Assembly: GCA_020544305.1 (NCBI GenBank)
Contig: CP058667.1
Span: 2,170,001-2,234,000, forward strand
From: Staphylococcus taiwanensis
Lineage (GTDB): Bacteria > Bacillota > Bacilli > Staphylococcales > Staphylococcaceae
Direction: 5' to 3'
Length of the DNA stretch: 64,000 bases
The notes beneath the pieces were generated by a model, which saw only the letters and a program-made list of their open reading frames with translations, was not told the origin of the DNA and did no database searches. Made by a program: the position numbers and the translations under genes. Of the stretch, positions 48,251 through 56,846 are shown in pieces. Position 1 is the stretch's first letter. Each line of letters opens with the position of its first letter.

Positions 48251-49015
48251 TTATTGGATGTAAGCTTGAATTGCTTTCGCAATATATTCATTTAAATGAT
48301 TGTTACGATTTTTATTGATATTTTTAGCAAAACGTTCATCATTTTCATAAGTCAGTGCCATGTAATTTAAAAATTGGTTATCTGCATTAGGCACTTGTGT
48401 TCGAAGTATATTTTTCAAGTCTGCAATATGCTGATTCACATGTGCCTCATTGGCAGAATAGCCTTCTTCCAAGAATTGGTTCATTAAATTGAAAAAATCA
48501 TTAAGTTGTTGATTGATATCTTTGTCGTTTTGCTTTTTGTCATCAATATTCAAGTGGTCTCTTCGTGCTTTATACATTTTATAATAATCAGTATCTCCGT
48601 ATTTTAAGGCCGCTTCTTTATCATATTGTTCATGTACGTCAAAATCATTGAACTTCTCCATATTAATCTCCTCATTTTCATGATTTTTGAGATGATGATT
48701 TAGATAGTTAATCATTTGATTAAGTTGATCGCGTTTTTGCACAAGTTGACTTACGTTACCTTCTAAAATTTTGTTTTTTTCAGAAATGCTTTTATCAAAA
48801 TAGCTTTGAATAGCTTCAAGTGATAAATTCAGCTGTCTTAAGAATAAAATTGTTTGAAGTTTGGCAATATCTTGCGTTGAATAGTACCGATAGCCATTGT
48901 CTTTAACAAGACTCGGTATGAGTAATTTAATTTCATGATAATAATGTAAAGTGTGCGTGCTTATATCTGTGATTCGGCTTATTTCTTTAGGGGTAAAATA
49001 ATCATTTTTCTTCAT
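48251..49015 (-). CDS. MerR-family transcriptional regulator
   Basis: 254 residues. N-terminal winged helix (FTPKEISRITDISTHTLHYYHEIKLLIPSL, DNGYRYYSTQDIAKLQTILFLRQL) and a coiled coil (about 70-115). The C-terminal half is a TipAS-like domain (EEGYSANEAHVNQHIADLKNI) that in relatives binds small molecules. DUF805 follows. It may control the neighbouring membrane protein gene; not shown. Confidence 0.85.
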   Translation of the reverse strand: MKKNDYFTPKEISRITDISTHTLHYYHEIKLLIPSLVKDNGYRYYSTQDIAKLQTILFLRQLNLSLEAIQSYFDKSISEKNKILEGNVSQLVQKRDQLNQMINYLNHHLKNHENEEINMEKFNDFDVHEQYDKEAALKYGDTDYYKMYKARRDHLNIDDKKQNDKDINQQLNDFFNLMNQFLEEGYSANEAHVNQHIADLKNILRTQVPNADNQFLNYMALTYENDERFAKNINKNRNNHLNEYIAKAIQAYIQ

Positions 49016-49105
49016 TGTTGTTATACCACCTTAATGTTTAATCTTTTCTAACTAACTCATATTCATCATCTACAAAGGAGTATGCGCTATAACGTAACGT
49101 CAAGG

Positions 49106-49753
49106 TCAATCATTTTCTAGAAAATATTTATCTAAGAATGTATATCGTTGTTTCCCTTTCCCATTAAAATAATTCTTTCCAAAATTATCTAGTAACGCAT
49201 GGAATTCATTGGCATCTTGATTGGTAAAATGATTTGGTAATGTCATATGTCTTTTGAATTTATCATAGCTTTCAGTGTAAGCGTACCCTAGTTTACGATA
49301 CAAACGTCGTGTATAGCTATCTGGAATAAATTCGATACCTTCAAAGATATAGACTAATAATACGTCTGCCGTTTCACTACCTACACCACGAATTTTTAGC
49401 AATGATTCTCTTAAGCTATTCCCATGAACTTGAGCGATATAGTTATAATCAAATTGGTAATCATTGAGCCAATGAAATAAGGCGTGAATCGCTTTTCCTT
49501 TATTTTTATAGAACCCACTAGAACGAATAATGTCTTGTAGTTCTTCTAATGGCAAATTCAGAATTTTTTGTGCATCAAATTGTGTTTCCTCTTTTAAACG
49601 CATTAAAGCCATATCTGCGTTCTTCCAATTTGTATTTTGTACTAATATCGCCCCGAGCATCATTTCTTCCGGGCTTTTAGCAGGCCACCAATGTTGAGGC
49701 CCCATATTGTCTAATAATATTTTATAAAGAGCTTCTGTCGTAAGCGTTGGCAT
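49106..49753 (-). CDS. HhH-GPD DNA glycosylase without the endonuclease III Lys
   Basis: About 215 residues. Helix-hairpin-helix and GPD region at residues 123-150: GVGSETADVLL then IPDSYTRR. The catalytic Asp145 is present, the Lys of bifunctional EndoIII is Glu127, and the C-terminal [4Fe-4S] cysteine cluster is missing. This pattern fits monofunctional enzymes such as MagIII-type 3-methyladenine glycosylases. ATG at 49753 with GGAGTGAGAG upstream; the longer start at 49798 is unlikely. Confidence 0.8.
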   Translation of the reverse strand: MPTLTTEALYKILLDNMGPQHWWPAKSPEEMMLGAILVQNTNWKNADMALMRLKEETQFDAQKILNLPLEELQDIIRSSGFYKNKGKAIHALFHWLNDYQFDYNYIAQVHGNSLRESLLKIRGVGSETADVLLVYIFEGIEFIPDSYTRRLYRKLGYAYTESYDKFKRHMTLPNHFTNQDANEFHALLDNFGKNYFNGKGKQRYTFLDKYFLEND

Positions 49754-49846
49754 GCTCTCACTCCATTCTTCACATAACAATACCCTCACAAATCGCAATT
49801 TATGAGGGTAATATGATTATTGATATCTATGTTATTTCATAATTAT

Positions 49847-51508
49847 TTACATTGTTTCAGGTGCTGATACACCAACTAATGATAAAGCATTGCGTAACGT
49901 AATTCTAACTGCATCTACTAAAGCAACATGTGCTTTTGTTTTTTCTGCATCATCTGTTAATACTTTTTCAGCATTATAGAATTTATGGAATGCAGATGCT
50001 AAATCTTGAATGTAGTTCGTTAAACGATGTGGTGCGCGACTTTCCGCTGCACTTTCAATAGTTGGTTCAAATTCAGCAACCTTCTTCAATAAATCGATTG
50101 CTTTTTCATTCGTAATTGTTGAAAAGTCAGCATCAGCAGTAACTTCAACACCTTGTTCTTTCGCCTGCTTCAAAATTGAACATATACGAGCATGCGCATA
50201 TTGAGCGTAATAAATTGGATTATCTTGTGATTTTTCTTTCGCAAGTTCTAAATCAAAATCGAAATGAGAGTCAGGACTACGCATTGTTAAGAAATAACGT
50301 GCAGCGTCAATACCTACTTCATCCATGATTTCACGTAAAGTAATCGCATTACCTGTACGTTTACTCATTTTCACTTCAACGCCATCTTGCATTAAACGAA
50401 CCATTTGCATAATTTGAATTTCAAGGCGATCACTATCCACACCAAATGTTTCAAGACTTGCTTTCAAACGATTGATATAACCATGGTGATCGGCACCCAT
50501 TAAATCGATTAAAATATCATTTCCACGATTAATTTTATTGTAGTGGTATGCAGTGTCTGGTGTGAAATAAGTGTAATTGCCATCTTTTTTAATTAACACA
50601 CGGTCCTTGTCGTCTTTAAAATCAGATGTACGTAACCATGTCGCACCATCCGCTTCATACGTATAGCCGAGTTCATTCATTTTAGCTAATGTGTTATCAA
50701 TGGCACCATTTTCATATAATGATGTTTCACTGAACCAATTATCAAAGTGGACATTGAAATCGGCTAAATCTTTTTTCAATTTATCCATTTCATAATCAAC
50801 ACCTAATTGTCTAAACGTTTTAAGACGTTCTTCATCAGAGTAGTCTTTCATTTCAGGGTGTTTATCAGCTAAATCCTTACCAATTTCGATAATATCTTTA
50901 CCGTTATAACCATCCGCTGGCATTTCATGACTTGTGTCACCAAGTGCTTCAAAGAAACGTGTTTCAATTGAACGCGCTAAGTTAGTAATTTGGTTCCCAG
51001 CATCATTAATATAGTATTCACGTGTCACATTATAGCCAGCTGCAGTTAAGATGTTCGCTAAAGAATCACCTACAGCTGCATTTCTAGCATGTCCAATGTG
51101 TAAATCACCAGTTGGGTTTGCTGATACATATTCTAATAAAATATTCGTATTTTTAGATGTTTCAGCATAACCGAATTTATCCCCTTTATGAATCGCTTCT
51201 GGGATTACTGCAGTTAAATATTGGTTATCTAAATAAAAATTGATGAAACCAGGGCCAGCAATGTCTACTTGCTTAACGTTTGCTTTACTTGTGTCTAAAT
51301 TATCAACGATTGCTTGAGCAATTTCACGTGGGTTACGTTTTGCAATCTTTGTTAAGACCATTGCAATATTAGTTGAATAGTCTCCATTTTTAGTGTCTTT
51401 AGGAATTTCTATTTTAATTTCAGGAATATCTTCAGCAAGTCCAGCTTTTTTAATACTTGCTTCGATTTCTTGTACTAATGTCGATTTTACTTGTTCAATA
51501 ATATTCAT
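49847..51508 (-). CDS. argS: Arginyl-tRNA synthetase
   Basis: 553 residues, the normal length. N-terminal Add-1 domain (1-110), HIGH-type motif [15 protein letters not shown] near 130, class I catalytic core with KMSKRTGNA (KMSK) near 380, and the C-terminal anticodon-binding DALR domain ([20 protein letters not shown]). Essential for arginine charging. Overlaps the upstream DUF1934 gene by 4 bp. Confidence 0.97.
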   Translation of the reverse strand: MNIIEQVKSTLVQEIEASIKKAGLAEDIPEIKIEIPKDTKNGDYSTNIAMVLTKIAKRNPREIAQAIVDNLDTSKANVKQVDIAGPGFINFYLDNQYLTAVIPEAIHKGDKFGYAETSKNTNILLEYVSANPTGDLHIGHARNAAVGDSLANILTAAGYNVTREYYINDAGNQITNLARSIETRFFEALGDTSHEMPADGYNGKDIIEIGKDLADKHPEMKDYSDEERLKTFRQLGVDYEMDKLKKDLADFNVHFDNWFSETSLYENGAIDNTLAKMNELGYTYEADGATWLRTSDFKDDKDRVLIKKDGNYTYFTPDTAYHYNKINRGNDILIDLMGADHHGYINRLKASLETFGVDSDRLEIQIMQMVRLMQDGVEVKMSKRTGNAITLREIMDEVGIDAARYFLTMRSPDSHFDFDLELAKEKSQDNPIYYAQYAHARICSILKQAKEQGVEVTADADFSTITNEKAIDLLKKVAEFEPTIESAAESRAPHRLTNYIQDLASAFHKFYNAEKVLTDDAEKTKAHVALVDAVRITLRNALSLVGVSAPETM

Positions 51509-51954
51509 TCGCCTATCTCCTTGTAATTGATTTCGTATTGATATGAACCCATTTTTTCATCATTTTGGTGTAACTCGTATTGGATTTTTAATTTCCCACC
51601 ATTATCATTAATAAAATGTAATATACTTCGTGTCTTAACCGTTAATGGGATACGTCCCGCAGGAATATCGTAAAGTGTCGTGGTATCTTGACCTTCTACA
51701 AAGTGAAGATTCATATTAATATCACCTTTACGAATTAATTTGATGCCAGTCTCTTCGATTTTAATTGTTACATTGACTACAGCATCTTCAATTTGTTCTT
51801 GGTATCGAATGTAATCTGCATTCTTCTTTTGCCATAACCCTTGCACTGCTGCTTCAAATTTTTGCTTTTCACCATTTTGTTTTAGGACTTGCTTCGTTTG
51901 AATGTGTATATTCTTATCCAACGTTTGCCTCACCTTAGCTTCTAAATAATACAC
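51505..51954 (-). CDS. DUF1934 (YwiB-like) beta-barrel protein
   Basis: 149 residues, soluble, beta-rich: [14 protein letters not shown] start region, [21 protein letters not shown] and [22 protein letters not shown] typical of DUF1934, found before argS in Bacillus and Staphylococcus. Function unknown. It overlaps argS by 4 bp, indicating coupled translation. Confidence 0.87.
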   Translation of the reverse strand: MYYLEAKVRQTLDKNIHIQTKQVLKQNGEKQKFEAAVQGLWQKKNADYIRYQEQIEDAVVNVTIKIEETGIKLIRKGDINMNLHFVEGQDTTTLYDIPAGRIPLTVKTRSILHFINDNGGKLKIQYELHQNDEKMGSYQYEINYKEIGE

Positions 51955-52217
51955 TACATTATAGCATAAATTAGATAGTGCTTGTAGTTGATACTTCTGA
52001 GTTTTAAAGCATTTTTGAAAACATTATTATACCCTTAAGTAAAATATAAATTGAGTATGGATTATGACTTAATAATAATTAATGTAAGAGATATTCAACG
52101 ATTTTCCTCTATTTTAATAAACACGGATTAAAGAAATTACAGATAGGTTTTATTTTGAGAAATATTCACATAAAATGACTTATCAGAAGTTAGCGATCAT
52201 CGTATATTCGGAGATGT
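51955..52217. other. AT-rich intergenic region upstream of the toxin module
   Basis: Very AT-rich, no gene seen. It must hold the promoter for the DUF1934-argS operon near 51960-52020 and the upstream part of the toxin promoter. Confidence 0.5.
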
Positions 52218-52223
52218 TATAAT
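52218..52223 (+). promoter_or_regulatory. Toxin mRNA promoter -10 element
   Basis: TATAAT (52218-52223). A good -35 cannot be assigned. The leader carries the gcgtc-aattta-gacgc hairpin (52247-52262), found upstream of PepA/SprA-type toxins, and a GAGGAGG ribosome site. Confidence 0.7.
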
Positions 52224-52281
52224 ATACAAGTCGCCTATCTCTCAGGCGTCAATTTAGACGCAGAGAGGAGGTGCATATCAG

Positions 52282-52383
52282 ATGGTCGAAGCTCTTGTTC
52301 ACATCACGACCACAGTCATCAGTGGTTGTATTGTTGCGTTATTTACGCATTGGCTACGTACACGTAACAATAAGAAAAAATAG
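52282..52383 (+). CDS. Type I toxin peptide, Fst/PepA (SprA) family
   Basis: 33 residues: a single hydrophobic helix (about 5-22) with the family pattern VISGCIVALFTHWLRTR and a basic tail RNNKKK. It closely resembles the S. aureus PepA1/PepA2 toxins made by the sprA loci, which insert in membranes. GAGGAGGTG lies 8-16 nt before the ATG. The gene is too short for routine gene callers. An antitoxin RNA promoter and a shared terminator lie downstream. Confidence 0.88.
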   Translation: MVEALVHITTTVISGCIVALFTHWLRTRNNKKK

Positions 52384-52401
52384 GCGATATTAGCCAGCAC
52401 C

Positions 52402-52466
52402 TAAAAATCCCCTCACTACTCGCAATAGTGAGGGGATTGGTGCATATAATGCACGAAGCTCTTGTT
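52402..52466 (-). ncRNA. Antitoxin RNA of the type I module
   Basis: Minus-strand promoter TTGCAT (complement of 52497-52502), 18-bp spacer, TATAAT (complement of 52473-52478), predicting an RNA from about 52466 to the terminator near 52402, about 65 nt. Two direct repeats match the toxin start region: CGAAGCTCTTGTT at 52287-52299 and 52454-52466, and GGTGCATAT at 52270-52278 and 52439-52447. The antitoxin can therefore pair with the toxin ribosome site and first codons, as in Fst systems. Confidence 0.82.
52406..52438. terminator. Shared terminator of toxin and antitoxin RNAs
   Basis: aatcccctcacta (406-418) and tagtgaggggatt (426-438). T run on the minus strand (complement of ctaaaaa). Convergent transcription on both sides. 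Confidence 0.85.
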
Positions 52467-52792
52467 ATCTAAATTATAACACCATATTAGGTAGGAATGC
52501 AAAATACAATTTTCAATAGTATTAAAAAGGACGGAACAAAAATTGAATATGTATAATGGACAGAAAAGTTTTTAATTTTTCAAATTTACATGAGGATAAC
52601 CAATCTCCCAATTCTTATTATTAAAGCGATTGTCTATATATTTGTGTTGGTAATAGGTGAACTCTTTATTTGATATGCTAAATTATCGGGATTGTTCAAT
52701 TTGTGTACACTCTAATCATACAAATATGGTTATTGAATTCATAGTAACTTAAACGTATGATTAGGGTGTATATTAATTACGGAGTGAAATAT

Positions 52793-52970
52793 ATGATTGT
52801 TGGTTATGCAAGCGTATCATCAATTGATTAAATCTAGAAAGACAACTTGATAGTTTAAAAACGTTTGGAGCTGAAAAAGTTGTCACAGAAAAAAATCTGG
52901 CTAATCTATTGAAAATAGAACGACATTTCAAGAAAAGAAGAAACTTGTTTCCAAAAACCTAAAATCTGGA
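52793..52970 (+). pseudogene. Remnant of a serine recombinase (resolvase/invertase family)
   Basis: MIVGYASVSSID is the start of a resolvase (catalytic Ser in the VSS of the YARVSS motif). It then stops: a CAA codon has become TAA and one base is missing. In the next frame NLERQLDSLKTFGAEKVVTEK continues the family sequence, followed by another one-base loss and an internal stop before SIENRT. Only about 55 residues remain; the rest of the gene is gone. A GGAGTGA ribosome site still precedes it. Confidence 0.8.
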
Positions 52971-52979
52971 GGTTAATAA

Positions 52980-53429
52980 ATGATTTTTATAAGTGCATGC
53001 TTAGTCGGCCAAAATGTTAGATATGACGGAGGAAACAAACTCAACAACAATTTAAAAAAACTTGTAGACCAAGGTGTAGCAAAACCAATATGTCCCGAAA
53101 TCTTAGGAGGATTATCAACTCCAAGAAATCCTGCAGAAATCGTAGGAGGAGATGGTTTTGACGTTTTAGAAAATAAAGCTAAAATCATTGATAATCAAGG
53201 AAACGATGTTACAGAAGAATATGTAAATGGAGCGAAAAAAGCATTAGATACTTGTCAAAAAATGAACTGCAAAACTTTAATACTAAAATCCGATAGCCCA
53301 ACTTGCAGTTCAGAAAATATTTACACTGGTGAATTCAACGGAAACAAAAAACAAGGAGTAGGAATATTTTCCGCACTACTAATAAAAAACGGAATACAAG
53401 TTTATAACGAAAAAAACTATAATATTTAA
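52980..53429 (+). CDS. DUF523/TudS-like desulfidase
   Basis: 149 residues. ISACLVGQNVRYDGGNK at the N-terminus, CPEILGGLSTPRNPAEIVGG, and SDSPTCSS match the family. The three cysteines Cys7, Cys38 and Cys109 fit the [4Fe-4S] ligands of TudS-type thiouracil desulfidases; the usual SPSCG motif reads SPTCS here. Function inferred from the family. A TGGAGG ribosome site overlaps the resolvase remnant, so the gene was probably moved together with it or inserted beside it. Confidence 0.85.
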   Translation: MIFISACLVGQNVRYDGGNKLNNNLKKLVDQGVAKPICPEILGGLSTPRNPAEIVGGDGFDVLENKAKIIDNQGNDVTEEYVNGAKKALDTCQKMNCKTLILKSDSPTCSSENIYTGEFNGNKKQGVGIFSALLIKNGIQVYNEKNYNI

Positions 53430-53685
53430 ATACTTTATTCCGATTGATTCAATGATAATCCTATTAAATGTGAATATTGAATTGATTCTATTGATTTGCT
53501 TATAGATTTTTCTCCATAATATTCACCCTTCTTTTGTCAATTTCATATTATCTCCACTTATATTAAATGCCGGTGCTATTATGCTCATTTATTTTTTATA
53601 CATGCTCAACATCAATGAATAACTAAACATAGTAATAAAAGATATCCTACTGTATAATTAGTTATTATTTTAGGGAGTTGATGAA

Positions 53686-54357
53686 ATGCGAATCAACGTT
53701 TTACAACACACACCTAATGAAGGTGTAGGCACTATTGGAGGTTGGGCTAAAGAGAATGGGCATGACTTATATATTTATCATCCTTATTTTTATAATGGTG
53801 TTCTACCGAAAGCAGAAGAAACAGATTTACTTATCATTTTAGGTGGTCCTATGAGTCCGAATGATTTAGATGATTGGATTCTTAAAGAAAGAGAATTGAT
53901 AAGAGTATTGTTAAAAGAGAAAAAGCCAATATTTGGTGCTTGTTTTGGTACTCAACAAATAACGAAAGCAATTGGTTATACAGTAAGTAAGGCACCAGTA
54001 AAAGAAGTAGGTTGGGATAAAGTATATCTTGAAACAAATACAATACCAGACTTACCAAAAGAATTAATGGCATTGCATTGGCATGAAGAAATGTTCCAAA
54101 TACCTAAAAATGCAGAATTACTTTTCTCTAGTGAATATTTAACTAATCAAGGTTTTTTGTTAAATAACAATGTTATTGGATTGCAATTTCATTTCGAACC
54201 AGGACCATTTGAAGTTAAAGAAATTGTAACTAACGATTTTTCTTATGCGGCTGATTCTGTATTAAACCAAACTCCACAAGAAATTATTGAACACGATGTT
54301 CCTAAAGAGAATAAAGAAGTTATGTTTAAATTACTTGATTATATAACTGGTAGATAG
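53686..54357 (+). CDS. Class I glutamine-amidotransferase-like protein (GATase1)
   Basis: 223 residues. LLIILGGPMSPND near 50, PIFGACFGTQQITKAIG with nucleophile Cys86, and GLQFHFEPGP with His169 and Glu171 make a complete triad. Related proteins are GMP-synthase-like amidotransferases (possible gamma-glutamyl peptide hydrolases) of unknown substrate. Start ATG with TTTAGGGAG upstream. No synthetase partner is nearby. It lies between two type I antitoxin-like units in the accessory stretch. Confidence 0.82.
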   Translation: MRINVLQHTPNEGVGTIGGWAKENGHDLYIYHPYFYNGVLPKAEETDLLIILGGPMSPNDLDDWILKERELIRVLLKEKKPIFGACFGTQQITKAIGYTVSKAPVKEVGWDKVYLETNTIPDLPKELMALHWHEEMFQIPKNAELLFSSEYLTNQGFLLNNNVIGLQFHFEPGPFEVKEIVTNDFSYAADSVLNQTPQEIIEHDVPKENKEVMFKLLDYITGR

Positions 54358-54404
54358 ATTAATTTTAAGTATTTTCATAAATTAATTTCAAAAAACATAA
54401 TCTT

Positions 54405-54480
54405 AATAAGTAAAAATATGCGACATTAACCACACTAAAAAATCCCCACACTATTTCAGTAGTGTGGGGATTGTGCATTA
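54405..54480. repeat. Second type I module remnant: 3' part of the toxin unit plus antitoxin region
   Basis: aataagtaaaaatatgcgacattaacc (54409-54430 region) corresponds to the 3' end of the intact toxin gene and its trailer (aataag-aaaaaatag-gcgatattagcc) with the toxin frame gone. It is followed by the same terminator pattern and gtgcatta. Alignment by eye against 52369-52450. Confidence 0.75.
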
Positions 54481-54498
54481 ATTGTTAATCATTTTCAT
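54441..54498 (-). ncRNA. Orphan type I antitoxin RNA (putative)
   Basis: Minus-strand promoter TTGAAT (complement of 54529-54534), 18-bp spacer, TATAAT (complement of 54505-54510). Predicted RNA of about 55-60 nt ends at a stem aatccccacacta (441-453) / tagtgtggggatt (460-472) with a T run (complement of ctaaaaa). Relative to the intact antitoxin the stem has a T-A to A-T pair swap that keeps pairing. No toxin frame remains next to it. Confidence 0.6.
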
Positions 54499-54609
54499 TA
54501 TTTGATTATAACCCTAGTAAATCAAGGAATTCAATTGACTATTACTTGAACAAATCATAGAAAATTGATGTTACTCCAACTATTTTTGAAATTGTGATTT
54601 AAGTATATT

Positions 54610-55152
54610 TTAAGCGCCTGAGCCTTCAAATCCAATAATTGCTGATTGTACTTTACCGTTCTTTTGTACAAAAGTTACGGGTGTATGATAATTACCATTT
54701 TGGCCACCAACTAATTTATAATCATCACTATTAGGATTTTTATGACCGTGAACATCTGCTTGTTCTACAAGGTCGTTACCATAAACAGATTTAAGTTGTT
54801 TCACAGTTACATTGTTCACTTTGATTTGAACAGATGTTGCAGTCTTTTCTCCAGATTTCATAGAATCAAACGATTGATCGTATTTACTGAAGGTATTCAA
54901 CTTACTGCTTGTACCCGTTTGAGGTACTATTTTAGTTCCATTAAACGTAACATTGCCATACTTAACCGCATTTTTAAACGTTTTATTTAATAAAAATGAA
55001 CCATCGTTGTTTACGTAGCCACTATACGTATAATATGGTGTAGTAGCTGCATGTGCTTGATTATTGTGTGGTTGTTCTACTGAGGCTCCGACTCCGAATA
55101 CTGTTCCCATGGCTAAAGTTGCACTAACAATTGCTTTGGCAGTTTTATTCAT
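54610..55152 (-). CDS. IsaB-like secreted antigen
   Basis: 180 residues with signal peptide (1-36, cut at AHA-A). After it, TTPYYTYSGYVNNDGSFLLNK, FKNAVKYGNVTFNGTKI closely match the start of S. aureus immunodominant antigen B (IsaB, 175 residues); the C-terminal half differs. IsaB is an extracellular protein reported to bind nucleic acid. No anchor motif. A candidate ribosome site AGAGGAAG lies upstream of the ATG. Confidence 0.82.
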   Translation of the reverse strand: MNKTAKAIVSATLAMGTVFGVGASVEQPHNNQAHAATTPYYTYSGYVNNDGSFLLNKTFKNAVKYGNVTFNGTKIVPQTGTSSKLNTFSKYDQSFDSMKSGEKTATSVQIKVNNVTVKQLKSVYGNDLVEQADVHGHKNPNSDDYKLVGGQNGNYHTPVTFVQKNGKVQSAIIGFEGSGA

Positions 55153-55848
55153 ATGAATCTTCCTCTCATTTTTTATAGAATCGCCATAACCCTTAATATG
55201 TTACGATTCGATTACAATATTACAAAAATATTTCTTAAATTGCAATTTTACAATTTACAAAATTTTATACATAAGTGCTAATTTTCTATATGATATAAAA
55301 CCCTTTTAAATCAACATTCTTTTTTTATACAGTTCCAAATTAAGAATAATTATAAATTAAATGGATTATTTATGCATTTAAATTTACAATATTTACATTA
55401 AATTTACATATTTTTAACATTAATTCTACTTAAGATTTTAATTAAATACGTCAAATTACGAATACTGAGTAAAATTGTTTCACAAATTTTGTACTTCGAC
55501 TAATTAAAGTAGTTACTAATGAAAATCTATCTGTCTCTCACAGTATGTCAATGATATAATGTACACAATTCTTACCTCTCAGGTGCTCATTTAAATACTA
55601 AGATAAGTAATTAACTTTTTCTCGAAATCCTTTTCCACATTTGAATCTTAAACTTCAGTAGCAATAGATTGAGTTAATTATGCTTATGCTGAGTAATCAC
55701 TATAATTAGGCATTCGTTAACCCATTCTTGTCCTTCATTACAAAAATAGTAAGATGTTTCGACGTCTATGTTGGATTTTCTAAAATAAAAATGATTTCTA
55801 GAGTGTTAAGAATTAAAAACTATATATAATATAAAATTAGAGGAAATT
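55153..55848. other. AT-rich intergenic region with a third type I module fragment
   Basis: 696 bp without a gene. The interval 55545-55605 aligns with the promoter and leader of the intact toxin module (see repeat entry). The rest is AT-rich sequence with the promoters of isaB-like and phnD-like genes. Confidence 0.55.
55545..55605 (+). repeat. 5' fragment of a third type I toxin module
   Basis: tatgtcaatgaTATAATgtacac then cttacctctcaggtgctcatttaaatact aligns with TATAATatacaag, cctatctctcaggcgtcaatttagacgc of the intact module (about 70% over 45 bp). The following GAGGAGG and toxin frame are absent. Confidence 0.6.
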
Positions 55849-56763
55849 ATGAAAAAATTATGCATCTTATTATTACCACTTATTTTAATCACATTACTTG
55901 CTAGTTGTGATAAGGCTTCTGACTCATCCCAAAAAACATCATATGCACCAAAAACATTAAATGTAGAATTTGTGCCCTCTCAAAATAACAAAAGACTTGA
56001 AGCAAAAATCAAACCATTACAAAAATTATTATCTGAAGAGCTTGGTGTACCTGTGAACGTACATATATCGACTAATTATAATACGATTATTGAAGGATTA
56101 AAGTCTAAAAAGGTCGATGTTGCTTTTATCTCCCCCGTTTCATATACCATTGCGCATGATCAAGGATCTGCTGATGCGCTATTAGTTTCAAAAGGATTTT
56201 TAGTCGATAGTAAAGGAAACAAGACGAATAAATTAGTAGATTATTATCGCTCACAAATAGTAGTTAACAAAAATAGTAAAATTAAAAACTTAGAAGATTT
56301 AACAGGTAAAAAGATTGGACTTCAAGATGTTCAGTCAACATCGGGATATATCTATCCCCTAGCAAGTATGGAAGAAAAAGGTGTTGCAAAACGGGACATA
56401 AAAGTGCAACAAATTAAAGGTTATGATCAAGCATTAATTTCACTACTCAATAAAGATGTTGATGCTGTTGCTACATATCAAGATGCAAGAGCAGATTTAA
56501 AGAAAGATTATCCAAATATCTATAAAGATACGAAAGTGATTTATCGAAGTTCAAAAATCCCTAATGATACCATCTCTGTAAGAAGTGATATGCGCAAATC
56601 TTGGAAGAACAAAATTAGTGATGCATTTATCAATATAAGTCAATCAAGAAAAGGAAATAAAATTATTAGTGAGATTTACGGACATGAAGGCTATGAGAAA
56701 GCACAAGATTCAGACTTTGATGAAGTAAGACAATATAGAAATAAAATTGAAAAAGAAGAATAA
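55849..56763 (+). CDS. Phosphate/phosphonate-type ABC substrate-binding lipoprotein (PhnD family), orphan
   Basis: 304 residues. Lipobox LLASC (Cys20), then the PhnD fold: LNVEFVPSQNNKRLEAKIKPL, KKVDVAFISPVSYTIAHDQG, YRSQIVVNKNSKIKNLEDLTGKKIGLQD, STSGYIYPLASM and NDTISVRSDM. It would bind phosphonate, phosphite or a related anion at the cell surface. No permease or ATPase gene is nearby, so it would need a transporter elsewhere. Ribosome site AGAGGAA. Confidence 0.85.
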   Translation: MKKLCILLLPLILITLLASCDKASDSSQKTSYAPKTLNVEFVPSQNNKRLEAKIKPLQKLLSEELGVPVNVHISTNYNTIIEGLKSKKVDVAFISPVSYTIAHDQGSADALLVSKGFLVDSKGNKTNKLVDYYRSQIVVNKNSKIKNLEDLTGKKIGLQDVQSTSGYIYPLASMEEKGVAKRDIKVQQIKGYDQALISLLNKDVDAVATYQDARADLKKDYPNIYKDTKVIYRSSKIPNDTISVRSDMRKSWKNKISDAFINISQSRKGNKIISEIYGHEGYEKAQDSDFDEVRQYRNKIEKEE

Positions 56764-56846
56764 TATAAAGTTTACTAACTGGACAACCTATGACCTCCTA
56801 ATTTTTTAAAATCAAATTGTAATTAAATAAATGGAGGTTAGAAAAT

